Shown here: positions 24,935 through 37,345 of the stretch, piece after piece
Layout: each line of letters starts with the position of its first letter
How positions within the stretch are numbered: the first letter of the stretch is position 1
From: Acheta domesticus
Lineage: Eukaryota > Arthropoda > Insecta > Orthoptera > Gryllidae
Assembly: GCA_031308135.1 (NCBI GenBank)
Contig: JAHLJT010009436.1
Location: forward strand, 116,594,416-116,658,415
Length of the DNA: 64,000 bases
Reading direction: 5' to 3'
Position numbers and translations under genes: made by a program
Notes under the pieces: model-generated
The model's input: only the letters and a program-made list of their open reading frames with translations
Databases searched by the model: none
Told to the model about the DNA's origin: nothing

Positions 24935-25165
24935 CGTGAGGAGAATAAAGAGGCGAGCTGAGCCCGGGGGCGAGACCTGGAAAGCGAATGAAGCAGCGCC
25001 GGCTGCGCTCGAGAGAAAGGGCGGGCGTGCGCCGGCGCATTCCTCGATGCGGCGCGGCGCGGCGCCGCGCAGAGCAGAGCAGAGCAGAGCAGGGCAGGGC
25101 AGGACGCCGTCGCACTCCACCACCACCCTGGGGGCAGCGCCCGCGCGGTATGTGGGTCTCAGAGT
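24935..25165. other. CpG-rich island with AGAGC pentamers
   Basis: GC-rich. GCGGCGCGGCGCGGCGCC runs straight into (AGAGC)n/(AGGGC)n pentamers at 25070-25103. No coding evidence. Confidence 0.5.
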
Positions 25166-26135
25166 CTCACCGTCTCAGTCACTCGCCCACCCACCCTCTC
25201 CCCATATCACCTATTCATTCAGACAAGGGTCCTCGCAGGGAGAACTCTTACTTATTTGTAGCCTTACTCATTCATTTCGCATTCAGTTAGCTATTCTATA
25301 TTTTTTTGTATTCAAATATTTGTAAACAACATGTCAGTTGTAGTATATATAAATATAAGAACAAATATAATCCTGTAAAATAAATCACGAATATTGCTTT
25401 CCCCTTCATTCTATGACACCAATTTCTATCATATCGTTGCTCTTCTTTCAAAACGACTGAGATCTTACTTGAACTATTATTGTGCAACTATTTTACTGCT
25501 CAAGAAAACTATTTTCTTTACATGAATTGTCATTAATAGTAAAGTTTGCCGTAATTTGTGTAGAATTTATTTTCTATTTCATAAATTCCATAACATTTTT
25601 AATGACTATTTTTCAGCTGAATTATGAACAAATACTGGTATACCCAATTTCTCGATTCATTGGAACATTTCGTTTGTACCCTTCACCGAAGACGCTTCGG
25701 AACATAAGCGCATTTTCAGCATTTTATTCTTATCTATCGAACACTCCCTTTTGTTCTCATATTTCTATTGCATCTCCCTTCTCCTCGATATCGCATCTCA
25801 GAATGTCGTAAACACACACTCGCAACCCCACCTCCTTCCGCTGGATTTCGCTTGAAAACCGACCTCCCCGTTGCGCTCAACTCGCCTGCCCTCTTAGTCC
25901 TCCCTTCGCATCCTCAAAGGATCTCTCCTCTGGCATCCCTCCCGGAGCGAGGACCTCAGAAACGCACTGCGCGGGAATCGATCATTCTCGAGTCGAGGTG
26001 GCTCGCAACCGAGGAATTCCGGCATAGCAGCGGCATGCGCCGGGGTATGCGCTAAGCAAAACGGACAGAAGGGGAGGATCCGCGAAGGGCGGAACAACCA
26101 GCGCAGAACATGGCGGAGGACGTAAGAACATTTAG
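25166..26135. other. Spacer, AT-rich then moderately GC
   Basis: AT-rich to about 25800, then mixed with higher GC to 26100. No gene or named element. Confidence 0.45.
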
Positions 26136-26139
26136 ATTT

Positions 26140-26525
26140 TTAGGGGGGCGCACCATCTGGTATGGTCATTTGTCCTGAAAGTGCCGTGCATGTTTTAGCA
26201 AGTGACAGCTTCCCCCCATTGGATGGCGAGATCCGGTTCCTGCCTACACGTCGGCTTGAGGGGTTTTCCCCATCCACGTATCTCCCACCAGCGGAGCATA
26301 GCCCCAGCCGGGACAAGCTCTAAGTTCTTGACTGCTCTCCAGACATGTGTGGAAGTGTAGTGCATGTACGTGTGAGTGAGTAGGGGGTGAAGTTAGGACA
26401 CGGAAGAGGAAGGAAACATCGCGCGCGGTCCATGGCCCGTTTGGAAGGGTATTGCTACGGCATTTGTCTCGTGTAGATCGGAGAAACCACAGAAAACTAC
26501 CGACAATAGCAGACTGTCGCTAGAA
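26140..26525 (-). mobile_element. Possible dispersed SINE/LINE-like repeat
   Basis: Read on the minus strand, the block carries GTAGTTTTCTGTGGTTTCTCC, ACACGAGACAAATGCCG, and CCCTTCCAAACGGGCCATGG. These phrases remind me of the conserved body of a SINE-like repeat common in insects (CGAATGCCGGGA...GGGCCACGGC type). The resemblance is from memory only. No tRNA head, poly-A tail or target duplication was identified. Confidence 0.3.
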
Positions 26526-27544
26526 ATCACTTCCACTCAGCAATAACATGAGATAATAATAATGCGCTTATTATGCTTAACTGATCGGTTAAGTATTTAA
26601 TCCAAAGCTTGCTCCAAAAGAACATTGTATTCCCTTGCATCACAACCAATGGGAATTTAATATATCACAATTATTGTGCAAACAGAACCACATAATTAAT
26701 TACAAAGCGTTCAAGATTCTCATACCAGACAGGACCAAAATTACAACCATTCTTGATACATTGTTTATAAAAGTTACAAGAAGACAGGGAGAAGCAAAAT
26801 GCTCGGGACAAACCAGGGTTGGGCAAACCGATATCTCATCGACCGAAAAGACAAAAGGTAAATTGCACCTGATAGTAAAGAATGAGTATATTTTCCAAGC
26901 CACGCAGCATGAAGAAGATATGAAATTAGAATACACCTTGCCAAAACAAAAATATAATGAATTTATAAAAAAAATGAGGTATGATTCAAAATTAAATTAA
27001 TTGAACACAAGACTGAAAATTAACCTGTAGATCATTTACTTCAAAATAATAACTATTTAACATAGACAATATCAGGTAAAAAAAACTGTTAATACTCTGC
27101 AATGAAGAGACATAATGACACTTGACGAAAGTAGGATGACAAAATAACTACAATTTCCTGGAGGATCGATGTATCAATCGATGTATGTCCGAAGTGACAG
27201 AGTGAATGAAGACCGCTGAATATATTCAATGCAGACCCTGCGCCATCTAAATGTGACTCAAAACACTCGCCTTCTGAATAATGTCGATGCTATTATCATC
27301 TCCTTTATTCATGATAATATCAATATTTGCATTTTGAAATAATCAGTAAATATCTTTGTTTGAGCGAGATAATTTTCTGCTACCCTTCGTTTATAGTTGT
27401 TTTGTGGCTGTACATGCTCAGTAGTGACCATTAAACTTACTCGACATTTCAGTCGTTTTCATTTTCGTCATACACATTATTAGCATTCATCAACCATGAA
27501 ATCGCCATCGTCAGAGCGTTAATGGAATAGCAGGAGGCATAACT
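26526..27544. other. AT-rich spacer
   Basis: A 121-codon open frame at 26635-27000 (+) is lysine/isoleucine-rich in AT-rich DNA. It has no recognisable domain, start context or splice signals, and I do not call it a gene. Confidence 0.45.
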
Positions 27545-27690
27545 CCAAAACATTCTGCGGCTGAAACGCCCCTACATCCAGAGCAGCGCTGCGGCGTGCC
27601 CCTGGCGCCACCGCCCGCGTGCTATTGATAAATTCTCCTGCGCGCAGGCACGCCTGAATAAATGAACGCGCGCCTCACCTCCCGCTTCAC
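27545..27690. other. Small GC-rich island with AT/ATTGATAAAT sites
   Basis: CTGCGGC...GGCGCCACCGCCCGC at 27555-27620 is followed by GCTATTGATAAATTC and CGCGCAGGCACGCC. A mix of GC blocks and AT-rich factor-type sites suggests regulatory DNA (inference). Confidence 0.35.
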
Positions 27691-28205
27691 CCCTTTCACG
27701 CACTTACATTGGCCACATACTCTCCGCCATCTTTTTCTGGCCTTTCAACATTCATTATTTACATTTGTGTTTGTTTATTTATTATTGCTGTGCGTTCATC
27801 TTTCCAAAAGGTCATTTGTATCAATAATTTTTTGTCTCGTCTTTTATTTTGTCGTGAAAGAGCTTAATTATTCTCCCCTAATCTCTTGCCCTTTTTTCCG
27901 CCATGTGCTCAAATTAATTAATTTTACTACTAAGAAATACAATAGAAACAACAGACTAATCTATTTTAAAGTGATATTTAGTGGTGTCTCTAATAGAAAT
28001 TGAAAGTAATATTCATGCCTCGAGAATAATAAAGAAAAGTTAACACACGAAGCAGTACTTTTTATCTAATTTCTAAGGTATCAAGGTAGTAACATACATT
28101 TTAGATCACAAGTTGATAATGAAATCGAGAAAAAATTGTCCGTCTTCAACTGTCAAACAGTGAAACAAACATACGTCTGCGCGATTCACAGATCGCTCAT
28201 TTCTT
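27691..28205. other. AT-rich spacer
   Basis: Nothing recognised. Confidence 0.5.
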
Positions 28206-28815
28206 TTCTCCGTGCCTTTTGTCGTCAATTCCCCCGGCGTGGGCCTTGGCCACTGCAGCGCTTGCAAAGCCGACCTTTCATCTGGAGCTGTGGCGGCTGC
28301 CCTTCCCGGCGCAGCGAGGGCGCAGGCGAGCGCTCGCGAGCGACCTCGGCTGCAGCGGCGCGGCCGCGAGGAGCCCGGCGCGGCGGAGCGGAGCGGGGCG
28401 CCCGCGCAAAAATACTGCCCGCCCCGGCCGCGCACAATGCAGTGGCGAGGGCGGCGGGAGGGACGGGGGTGCGTCGGCGGAGCGGAGCGGCGCAGCGCCG
28501 CGCCATAACTCAGCTCGCGCCCGCGCCGCTCCCGCAGACACCGTCGCCCTCGCAGCCCTCGCAAACCGCGCGGCTTCCCCTCCCACCCTCGCCCCCGCCC
28601 TCATCTTCACCCTCGCCCTCGCCACCCCCGCAAACCGCGCGGCTTCCCCTCCCGCCGCCTCCGTCCCCGCCCCTGCCCTCACCCTCACCCTCGCCCTCGC
28701 CACCCAACTGGGGACTGATGGCCTCGCGCGCGAGCGCGGACCTTTGCACCGCCGCAACGCGCGCTCGGCCGCCCCCGCGCGACTCGCATCACGGGGGCGG
28801 GAGCGGCAACATCAT
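28206..28815. other. Large CpG island with CCTCGCC-type minisatellite
   Basis: About 600 bp of GC-rich DNA. GCGGAGCGGAGCGG repeats occur at 28383-28400 and 28475-28492. From 28540 to 28710 the + strand is C-rich, with CCCTCGCC/ACCCTC units. It includes a roughly 27-bp duplication beginning CGCAAACCGCGCGGCTTCCC at about 28560 and 28629. The long frames through this block on both strands are proline/arginine-rich and not domain-bearing. Confidence 0.55.
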
Positions 28816-31374
28816 TAGACCCCAGGAGGAAGAGGAACATCGGCGCTCTCCCTCGGCGGAGGACAACATTGCGCTCTTGTTTATGGGAGTTCTTTGGTGC
28901 AGTTCCACTAGGAGGAAGGAATCGCACAGACCGATCTTGCAGAGGACTCGGGCTCTGAAGCTCCAGCTCGCCATGCTGGCTCTTAGGATAATTTCTATAT
29001 TTGGAGTTCCCACAGTTTTCAAGCTTCTAGCTAAACTTGGAATTAGGTACTCGATGTTCCTCTGCTTACATAGTGATTTAATCACAACGTTTACATCGTG
29101 ATTTAATGACGTTTACATAGTGATTTAATCAAAACCTTTTAAGACGAAACCTCATCAATTACTGTTAAAGAAATTACGCGTTTGGTTGGTTAACTTCAAT
29201 TCCAGTGAACATTTTTTCATTCTTTCTCAAATACAGCATTGGAGTAATAATATGCTATATTGCCCGTATTGTTCAGTGAACTAAAAATTGATTAGATTCT
29301 AAACAAACAAGGTAAACAATTTCTTATGAAATTTGCGTATTACGAGCCCTCTGAAATAATCATAATGAACTAATTCGCCTAGCTGAATTTTCAATTATTT
29401 TGAATATTGACGTGATTACCACACATTTGGAGAGCACGATATTAATTTTCAAGTGTTTTACTATCAAAAGGTTGAAAAATCTCACATTCATTATAAATCC
29501 CCACCGTATCTCCTTTTTCACAAGACCTGCTTATATACGCATGAGATTCCACCTAAGCGTGACTGTAGGGTCTTAAATTATCTATTTCTATAATTTTTAA
29601 ATAATATTGCAAATTTGCAAATGAATCTTCTCGGAAATCTTCAATGAATTGTTTCCTAAGGAGGTAATACTTCTTCATACTTCTTCCCGACTTTTCTCTG
29701 TAAAAGAAAAGCAAAAGAAATGTAAAGTAAGAAAACGTTTTGCTCTTTCATGTAACCACGAATTGTTAGAACACACTTCATTCTCTAAGTAGGAAGTTGG
29801 TAGGTCAACGGTTCTTAATCATCAGGTGCGATGATTTTTCGAAGATTTTATTACCTTCCAACAAAAGACATAATATGGAAATCAATCAATACTCAATAAG
29901 AGTGAAGCATTATGTAACAAAATATTATTGCAACATTTTATTTTAAGTCATTCAACTTGTGGAATCGTGGACGGTGGTGGATGAACTGATGAGTGGCCCA
30001 TCTGAGGTTTTCGCTTTTCCCTTCAGCTGCTTCGCGAAGCATAACTGTTAAGGTTTCGCGAGCTGCGAAGAAAAATCGACTTTCATTTGTCCGTAGCTTG
30101 TCTCGTTTTTGCGACACCGAAGAATATTATATGTGCAAGTCTTCACATTAAAGAAAATACAGCGATGTCTGCATGGCAAAACAAGAACATCAAAGCGTTT
30201 AACATCTTTGTCGTGCTTTTATTTCAAATTATTTTACGTAGAGTATTTATAAAAATGAAGCTCATATCGGCACAAAGAAAGTAAGATTTTAAAAGTTTAC
30301 AATTAATACTGAGTTTTGTTGATATATAAAATCAGATCTCAAGTACGCTCAGAACCGCATTTAATTTGTAGTTGTTCTTAAAACTTTATAGGACAAAACA
30401 CAGGACTCTTATCTTGTGAGACGAATTCATTGCTCTGAAACAAGAAAGATAACAGCATTCATAACAGCTTCATTCATAACGGTCCAGGTATTTGTAAAAA
30501 ATAACCTGCTTTCAACATTCAAGAGAAACGGCCCATGCCAAGTGGTATAATGTCTAGTAAGAAACTCAACCAATGTCAAAACAAACGACTGAGAGCATTG
30601 TTGTCACCAGGCACAAAAAATAAACAAAAGGCAGTAAGGTGCACCGCGCGAGCGCGGTGGCATGGCGTGCTAGGTAACGTTCTTGTCGACTCCAATAAAT
30701 CATGGGCTCGCTAGTTACCGGGTGTTATCATTATTATTCGCGTAGAGCGTAGCGGACTTCATGTCAGAGATGTCTCCGCGGTCTGCGCGTGATACCTATC
30801 ACTTCGTTGGGACGAGGAGGCGATGGCGTTGACCTGCGATTTATGGGCCTGAGGACTGTCAGAAAGCCACATACACATGAGCAAAACATTATGATGCTTC
30901 AAATGTAATTTCATCGTGGTGAAAGGTCTGAAATAGCAGTATTTCTTTCGCGGTATTAATGAAATGAACATCTGACAGACCCAAATTATTAAATAATCCA
31001 CTCGGACGACATTTTGCGAAAATATGACAAGAGTTCAAGCAGTCTCAGTTTATTAAATTCAGATTTTGAAATTTCCGCAAAAAAGAAACAAAGGGAAAAA
31101 AGAGAAAATAAACGACTATCCAACACAAGAAATCATATAACTCCTATTTATTAAAATGTAATTAACTAGTGGTGCTATAGAATGGCACACACTTTCCCGC
31201 ATTACTTTTCTATTTCCTTGGGTCCCGGCTAGCTATTCGGAATTGCCACACTTTCGTGCCACATCTATAGCCGCCCCAAGTACATTTGTTTAAGATTCTA
31301 TTAATTTTTCGGTTTCCTAATGATAGAAAGAAAATATTAACATTGGATTATTAAAGAATAGTAACCTCGTTCTA
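28816..31374. other. AT-rich spacer
   Basis: Includes three near-repeats of the phrase ATAGTGATTTAATCA / ATCGTGATTTAATGA at 29070-29130. A small GC patch at about 30640-30730 resembles a very decayed tRNA-like block. No gene is supported. Confidence 0.5.
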
Positions 31375-32705
31375 CATGGCAATTTTCTTTAAAAAATTTA
31401 GAGCCGTTTTAAGAAACTGGCGTTTAAGTGCTACTAAAAATTCGAAATTTAAAGCTCTTTTCTACAGAAAATTTTTGAATTTTCAAAACACTTCATTTGA
31501 AGTCATCTGAAGCACTTACATTCACAAATACAATAGTTTTTACAAATTGCCGGTAATGGCTATAATAAAGGTGTGAGATATCTAAAAAAAATGACATTTG
31601 TGTAACTTTTGCAAGAACAAAAAAAAAATACCCCAAATTGAACTTTACTCTTATTAAAGAGTGCAATTAGCACTATACTTTCCAAAAGTATGAAGAAAAA
31701 ATTTGGATCTATTTATGAGAAAATGGCGTTTGAACGTTTTTGAAAATGCGGAATATTGAGCTATTTTTCTGAGAAAACGTTGAGTTTTCGAGAAACTTTA
31801 CTTAACATTATTTAAAGCACACGTACTCATAAATATAATAATGTGAACAAATTGCCGCTAATGTAAATATTACCGATGTGATAGACAAGTCAAAAAATTA
31901 CATTTTTGTTGTTTTTTTTAAATAAAAGAATAATAAAGAAATATGGCTTTAATGTCATCTCATAGAGTACATTTATCACGATCCTTGCCAAACGTTTAAA
32001 GAAAAAATTTGAAGCCGTTTTTGAGAAAATCTTGTTTTTGTAATTTTTTAAAATTGCAATTATTTCGCGCAATATTGCTAGAAAACCACTAAAATTGTCA
32101 AGAACATTTACAGGATCTTAATGAAAGAACTTACTTTGGAGAACAAATTTCATTTGGAGGAAAAATCTATATATTCAATTTTGTAGTTGTAAGAAGACGC
32201 CGAAAAAAATTCAAACTTTTAGAATTTTCGAAAATTCAGAGATAACCATGAAAATCGAACTGATGCCACCTTAATAAGTGTATTTTGCTCTATTCTTACA
32301 AGAAATTTAAAGAAAAAATGTGGAGCCGTTTTTGAGAAAATTTTGAAAATGTCCGGGGGACTTCATGTAAAGTACCCCCAAAATTTTGAAGAATGTTTTT
32401 CAAAATCGCGGCGCCTCGAGTGGAACCAGATCGACCGGGGAATATTCATTTTGGAAGAAATCGTACTTATGGTTTAGGCGCTAGTGTTGTTCACAGACGG
32501 ACAAACGGACGGACGGACGGACAGACGGACGTTTTGAAAAGAACCACTTTTTCGTTATCAGGGGACCCCAAAACGTGTATTTCCGTGGAAATCTTGAAAT
32601 CGATTTTTCGCAGCATTACATCGATTTCCCTATATTACGTATATTACTCCGTATATACGTACGTATACGGGAAAGTAAAATGTAAATTACAAACACTGTA
32701 CCTCT
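31375..32705 (+). mobile_element. Unclassified dispersed repeat family, copy C (longest)
   Basis: Best copy of a non-coding family, at least 1.3 kb. The 5' two thirds consist of diverged blocks, each beginning near AAAGAAAAAATTTGGAGCCG followed by TTTTTGAGAAAAT. These start at about 31390, 31690, 32000 and 32310 and alternate with TTTGAAGCACTT/ATTCACAAATATAAT and ATTAATGAAAGAACTTA blocks. The 3' third holds AAAGTACCCCCAAAATTTTG, CGACCGGGGAATATT, GGCGCTAGTGTTGTTCACAGA and a (GGAC)n microsatellite (about 32500-32530). It continues with GGGGACCCCAAAACGTGTATTTCC, CGCAGCATTACAT (32612-32624), and a near-palindromic TATACGTACGTATA segment ending at GGGAAAGTAAAA. No ORF, terminal repeat or poly-A tail is visible, so I cannot assign a class. 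Confidence 0.65.
32500..32530 (+). repeat. (GGAC)n microsatellite inside repeat copy C
   Basis: Seven to eight imperfect GGAC/AGAC units. The same position in other family copies also carries GACGGACGG-type units, so the microsatellite is part of the element. Confidence 0.85.
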
Positions 32706-32776
32706 TATTTTTAACAACTGAAGATAAATTTTTAAAAGTCATTTTGTGAATGAACGTATTTATAATCTAAGTAGAG

Positions 32777-32831
32777 TATATCATCATACAAAGTGGAACA
32801 AAGCAGGAAGAGAAGGGGATTCTACATTCTT
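32777..32831 (+). repeat. 55-bp direct repeat, upstream copy
   Basis: This segment, starting TATATCATCATACAAAGTGG, is repeated base for base at 33366-33420. The flanks of the two copies differ. It is the probable source of the loop in the palindrome at 33.3-33.5 kb. Confidence 0.9.
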
Positions 32832-33308
32832 TCAACTAACTGAACCAATGCTAACGGCACTGGTGCAACAGCTCATCAGACGCCGAGGTCTAGTAACGGT
32901 GCTCATTTGAGTGACACGTTGTCTTCCCTATTTCCTTTATCGCTGGTATCTGATATAACTACCCTAATTTTCCATTACAACTACTGATTCACTCCTCAAC
33001 ATTAATATAGTAATCAAAAACACAATTCCAACAAATATAAGCCAAATGCCGTGAATTCTGAAACTAACTCTCGGGGGTATGGTCAAACTACTCAGAAAGA
33101 CGATACTTTGAATCGTAAAAACATAACGTTCCCAAATTTATAAACTCACGTCATTTCCATTAATGGTGCTCGATTTTCAGGGTAATTTAGAACATAATCG
33201 ACCGTTATCTTATTATAGGGGTAATATACACTTGGCCTTTCAGTCCAAACAAACTAAATAAGAAAATTAAATTCATTAACCGTTTATTATGAATATGTTA
33301 TTCATAAA

Positions 33309-33322
33309 TAATCCAACAATGC

Positions 33323-33372
<50 letters not shown>

Positions 33373-33427
33373 TCATACAAAGTGGAACAAAGCAGGAAGA
33401 GAAGGGGATTCTACATTCTTGTACTCT

Positions 33428-33476
<49 letters not shown>

Positions 33477-33490
33477 GCATTGTTGGATTA
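33309..33490. repeat. TA-armed palindrome with copied 55-bp loop
   Basis: The left arm TAATCCAACAATGCAGATAT plus (AT)n (33309-33370) and the right arm (AT)n plus ATATCTGCATTGTTGGATTA (33433-33490) are exact inverted complements. The intervening 62 bp consist of the 55-bp copy of 32777-32831 plus GTACTCTCATAC. Immediately downstream is a short ATTAC/CATTA tract. It can form a very stable hairpin. It may be a MITE-like foldback, a templated-insertion scar or an assembly artefact. Confidence 0.8.
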
Positions 33491-33895
33491 CATTACATTA
33501 CATTAGAGATAGGATTATACCAGTGCAGAAATTGATGAGCACTTCTTTAGATTTCGTTACTAGGAAGAGTATAGAGAAAGCTTATCCCTTACGATTTGAC
33601 TTTGTGATTTTTCACAAGGCAATATTAAATACATGTAAGCTCATGCAGTACAACAAAAGAAAGAAAGAAAGAAAGAAGCAAAAGAAAGATGAAGAAAAAA
33701 TATATCACGTGTTTGACTTACGTGCTTCTACACCGCGACCTAGCATTGAAATTTTTTAGTAAATAGAAGTAAAAGTTACAACTCGTGTATTAAATTAAAC
33801 TGAACCATTATACTCGCAACTAGTTGTTTCTTAGAATGACAATAATAAACTGCAAGTACTGGTGTCGTAAATAAGAGAGCCTGTGTTGCCACGAA
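33491..33895. other. Spacer with (GAAA)n
   Basis: Contains (AAAG)n at 33653-33677 in AT-rich DNA. Nothing else recognised. Confidence 0.5.
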
Positions 33896-34085
33896 TACGC
33901 CATGACATTCCCGGGGACAATGGCCGCGGGAGGCGCACGCACCTAGAAAGCAGAACGCGAGTGCAGGCGCGGGCGCGGCGCCGCGCAGATAGGGACAATT
34001 AGCCGCTGCTTTCTTCCCCGCCGCGCCGCGCCGCACCGTGCCAACTGCGCCTACGCCCCTCCCACCCCCCCCACACACACACTTT
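33896..34085. other. CpG-rich island
   Basis: GC-rich with GCGGCGCCGCGC and CCGCCGCGCCGCGCCGC at about 33972-34033, then C-rich and (CA)n to 34080. No coding evidence. Confidence 0.45.
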
Positions 34086-36260
34086 GCTGTCTCGGGATTT
34101 ACATGCGATCGTTACCAACGCCTCACTTCACGATCTACCCTTCAAGAGCGCGTAGGTCCTCTCTGCGTCCCTACTTATAGCTTGCCTTACGAATATGCTA
34201 ACACTTCATGCCGTACTTTGGTTGTTTTAATATCACAAAAGAACATTTTTATCCCAACAGTTAAATTACCTATCGACCCAAGTTTGATAACATTCACGTG
34301 ACACCGCTCTCTTGCAATAGCTTACGATAAATCATGCAAAGTTAATGAGACGTTTAAAACAAACTACAAATCAACATGGATTGTACGAAAGAGGTTGCCT
34401 TTTGTTTAGAATATTTTATTATGCATACGTTATATTGCGTAAATCTCTTTACAATCTTGTAGATATGTTTTATATCACCCATTAAAACGAACGTTTTTAT
34501 CTCTTGTGAAGTTGTCATTAATGAACATCATTTTTCATTGTTTTATTCGTTCCTCAGAATATACTCTTTTTTCCTGTTCTAGCTAAAAAGTGAAAGGCAC
34601 TTTGCCGTCTTAGTGAATATAAAACGGTCTTCAATAAAAGACAGCGTATACAAGCTGTTAAACCCGTCATGAATAATTACTGTTGAGAAAATCATTAAAC
34701 CATTGACACGAAAGTCTTAATTAAATCAATTCAATGTGCATAACGGAATTTGAAGTGCTCATAATCACAGGTTCGGGGCACCTCAAATGCTTCGGCCAAA
34801 GTATGTATTTAAATATTTTCTTATTAATTCCGTGACAATTATTGTTAAGATCAACACCGCTTAATGTGTTTTATGACTCTTCCTTGAAGTCACAAGACAA
34901 GCTGGCTTCTAAAAACTCAGGCATTCTGCAGACCAACTTTCCCAGAACCCGTAGCCATCTCTTCATTGATCCACGTTTTATCGTCAATAATGCAAGCTGC
35001 ACACTGCGAGGAACGGTTGCCATGGTTACCAGAGGTATCAGGAGGCGACCCAGCGGACCACAACACCCTCCCCCACCCAGTCGACGCGCTTTTCCCTCAA
35101 GGGATCGTTGGATTTTCCGATAATCTATTTTTCATCGCTAATTTTTTGCCAGATTCAATTCCGCATTATCGTCGTTCCTCAATGTATTCGAAACATTTCC
35201 CCCTCAAGGTAGCCCGTGATGGGAAAGTCAAATAACCGATATTGTCTTTTCAATATCAAACATGGTGCATATGAATCCTTTATACTTTGTATTATTTTTC
35301 AGTTAGTTAGAAAACAATATTCTTGTTGAGTATGATATGTTGTAAATAGTCCTGTTAGAAACACCGCAGCTATTATGATATTAGTTCCAAAATTACCATT
35401 TTAAAGAAAGACTTGAGAATGTTTCTCCAAAGTCAGACTATGAGGAAAGTAGTCAATATATTTAAATATGTAAATAACTGTAGTATATTTCAATAGAAAT
35501 ACATAAAAAATCCTCACAAATCTTGTACAATAGAACGACTTCCTATGAGATTCAGACAACTAATTTTCTTTTCGTATATTTAACATCCTCCGAAATGAAG
35601 TCGTACAATTCGTCATGTGTGCCTTCTTGTTTGCTTAGCCATAACTTTCGCCAATGCACCTGATTTAATTGATTTTTCCTTTCCCTTTAATGGTGTAAAC
35701 TCCTAATCACAACTTGGTAATATCATGATAATCTGATAATGGTTTTAAAGTTACCATATTAAATTAATAAACAACACTTTATACGAGCAAACATCCTAGA
35801 GTCTAAACCATCCACGCTACTTTCATTATTGAAGCGATTTCTTCCTTACTGTAATCTTTGCACTTGAAATTATTCAATGCATTTAAATGATTTTATGTAT
35901 TTTAACAATGTTATCACTTAAAATGATGTTTTTGAACTTTTTCGAAATATTAGTGGAGCACGTATTTTGAATCAAGTAATGTAAACAATTTTCTCAACGA
36001 CGGCTCAACAACTTTTTCTTTAAACCTTTGTACGGCTGGAGAACAATGCATTAAACATAGATATTTTCTTTAAAACCTTTGAATTTTTTAAAAATGTCAC
36101 CAAGGTGTTCATGGTCTTTCATTTCGAAGTTAATGGAAAATGTTGCAAAGAGGAAACATATTTCTATTTCCACCAATGTTATTGAAATATTAAAAATAAA
36201 AAAATGTTTATGATTGTTGATTGTAAATTTAATAAGCAGCAATTCCAGTTACACATATCA
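34086..36260. other. AT-rich spacer
   Basis: Long non-coding stretch. At 35930-36030 the minus strand reads TTTAAAGAAAAAGTTGTTGAGCCGTCGTTGAGAAAAT, which weakly matches the dispersed family of copy C and may be a short reverse fragment of it. A GC patch at 35000-35110 has no coding evidence. Confidence 0.45.
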
Positions 36261-36261
36261 T

Positions 36262-36350
36262 AAACCGGCTGAGATATCCCAGAGGCAGCATTATAGTTGT
36301 ATCTGTAGGTCTCTGACCAGGAGATAGGGTTTCGAGCCACGAACGGAGGC
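36262..36350 (+). mobile_element. Possible decayed tRNA-derived SINE head
   Basis: CCGGCTGAGATATCCCAGAGG resembles a box A region (GGCTGAGATAGCTCAG type). GGGTTTCGAGCC about 65 nt downstream resembles box B (GGTTCGANNCC). The intervening stem is not tRNA-like. No tail or target duplication was found. Confidence 0.35.
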
Positions 36351-36404
36351 AGATTTTAGACACTAGCTACATAGAAGAGCTAGGACAAATTCAGATACTG
36401 CCTG

Positions 36405-36625
36405 CGTGAGAATGCTAGTGGTCGGTCCAAAGCACTCCGCCGTGATGCGCGTACGATGGACTGACTCCCAACGCTGCAGAAGCGGCGGAAGGTGCGGCAG
36501 GGAAGAGGATGCCGGCAAGGGGCGGAGAGGAGGGGCGAGGAGCCGACTCCAAGGCTAACGACTTGCAGCCTCCGCACACAATGCGCTGCTGGCGAGACCA
36601 AGGCGCCGAGGCGACGCACAGTAGG
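36405..36625. other. GC-rich island
   Basis: GC-rich with several GGCGGAG and GGCGAG motifs. Frames are compositional. No gene. Confidence 0.45.
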
Positions 36626-37035
36626 ACGAGGTGCTTGAAAATGTGTAACGGGCACTTAAAAATAAAACAATATAATATATCTTTGTAGTAAAAAATATCC
36701 AAAAGTATAGCAACAATAGCAACAATTCTTAATTACATATAATTAAGTTATCACGAAAGGTTTCCAAACCTTTTTACGAAGTTGTTTTTTATGTTCCGTA
36801 TTTGGGTATGTAAATCCCTTTTTTTTCTCGGAACTATCGCTGTTCTTTCACTATTTTTCTCTTAAAGTTCATGTAGTATTTTCATTCTTACTCTTTATTT
36901 AAAAAATGTGTACATTTTACTCATTCAGTTGTTCCACTCATATACTTCCGAACACGTTTTAGAGCATTTTGAAGTACTTCGCGTCGGTAATAGCGATGAA
37001 CAGAGAATGAGAGTGATTACCGATTTGATCACAAA
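36626..37035. other. AT-rich spacer
   Basis: Nothing recognised. Confidence 0.5.
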
Positions 37036-37345
37036 ACGGTATTACAGCCATAGCTATGTCAAGAACTATTCTGAGCCGATGATGTGTGTATCTGAGGTCT
37101 GGGAGGAAGGTGCCAGAGAACTGAAGGCAGCGACACAGGTAGAGTTAAGGAAACGACAGAGAGAGCGGAGAGGGAAGGACATCTGTGGATGTGGAGATAA
37201 TGACAGTGACGAGGCGGCGTGTCGAGGGGAGCGGGAAAGTGGGAGGGGGAGCTGCTGTGACTAATTAACGCGGCATCCTTCGTGTCGTCACACTCGACCC
37301 GCGCGCCTTGCACCGCCATTTTGCGCTTCCGCCCAAAAACCAGAA
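37036..37345. other. Purine-skewed GC-rich island
   Basis: The + strand is purine-rich from 37085 to 37260 (GAGGTCTGGGAGGAAGG, AGAGAGAGCGGAGAGGGAAGG), then CpG-rich to 37345. The + frame across it is arginine/glutamate-rich from skew. No splice-flanked exon is evident. Confidence 0.4.

Noticed and set aside
26635..27000. 121-codon + frame, lysine-rich
   Set aside because: Composition matches AT-rich spacer and no family is recognised.
28136..29101. 321-codon + frame across the 28-kb CpG island
   Set aside because: Composition-driven proline/alanine/arginine run with opposing frames equally open. It continues into AT-rich DNA without a domain.
30640..30735. Possible decayed tRNA-SINE near GCGCGAGCGCGGTGGC
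   Set aside because: Short inverted GC motif only; no credible B box.
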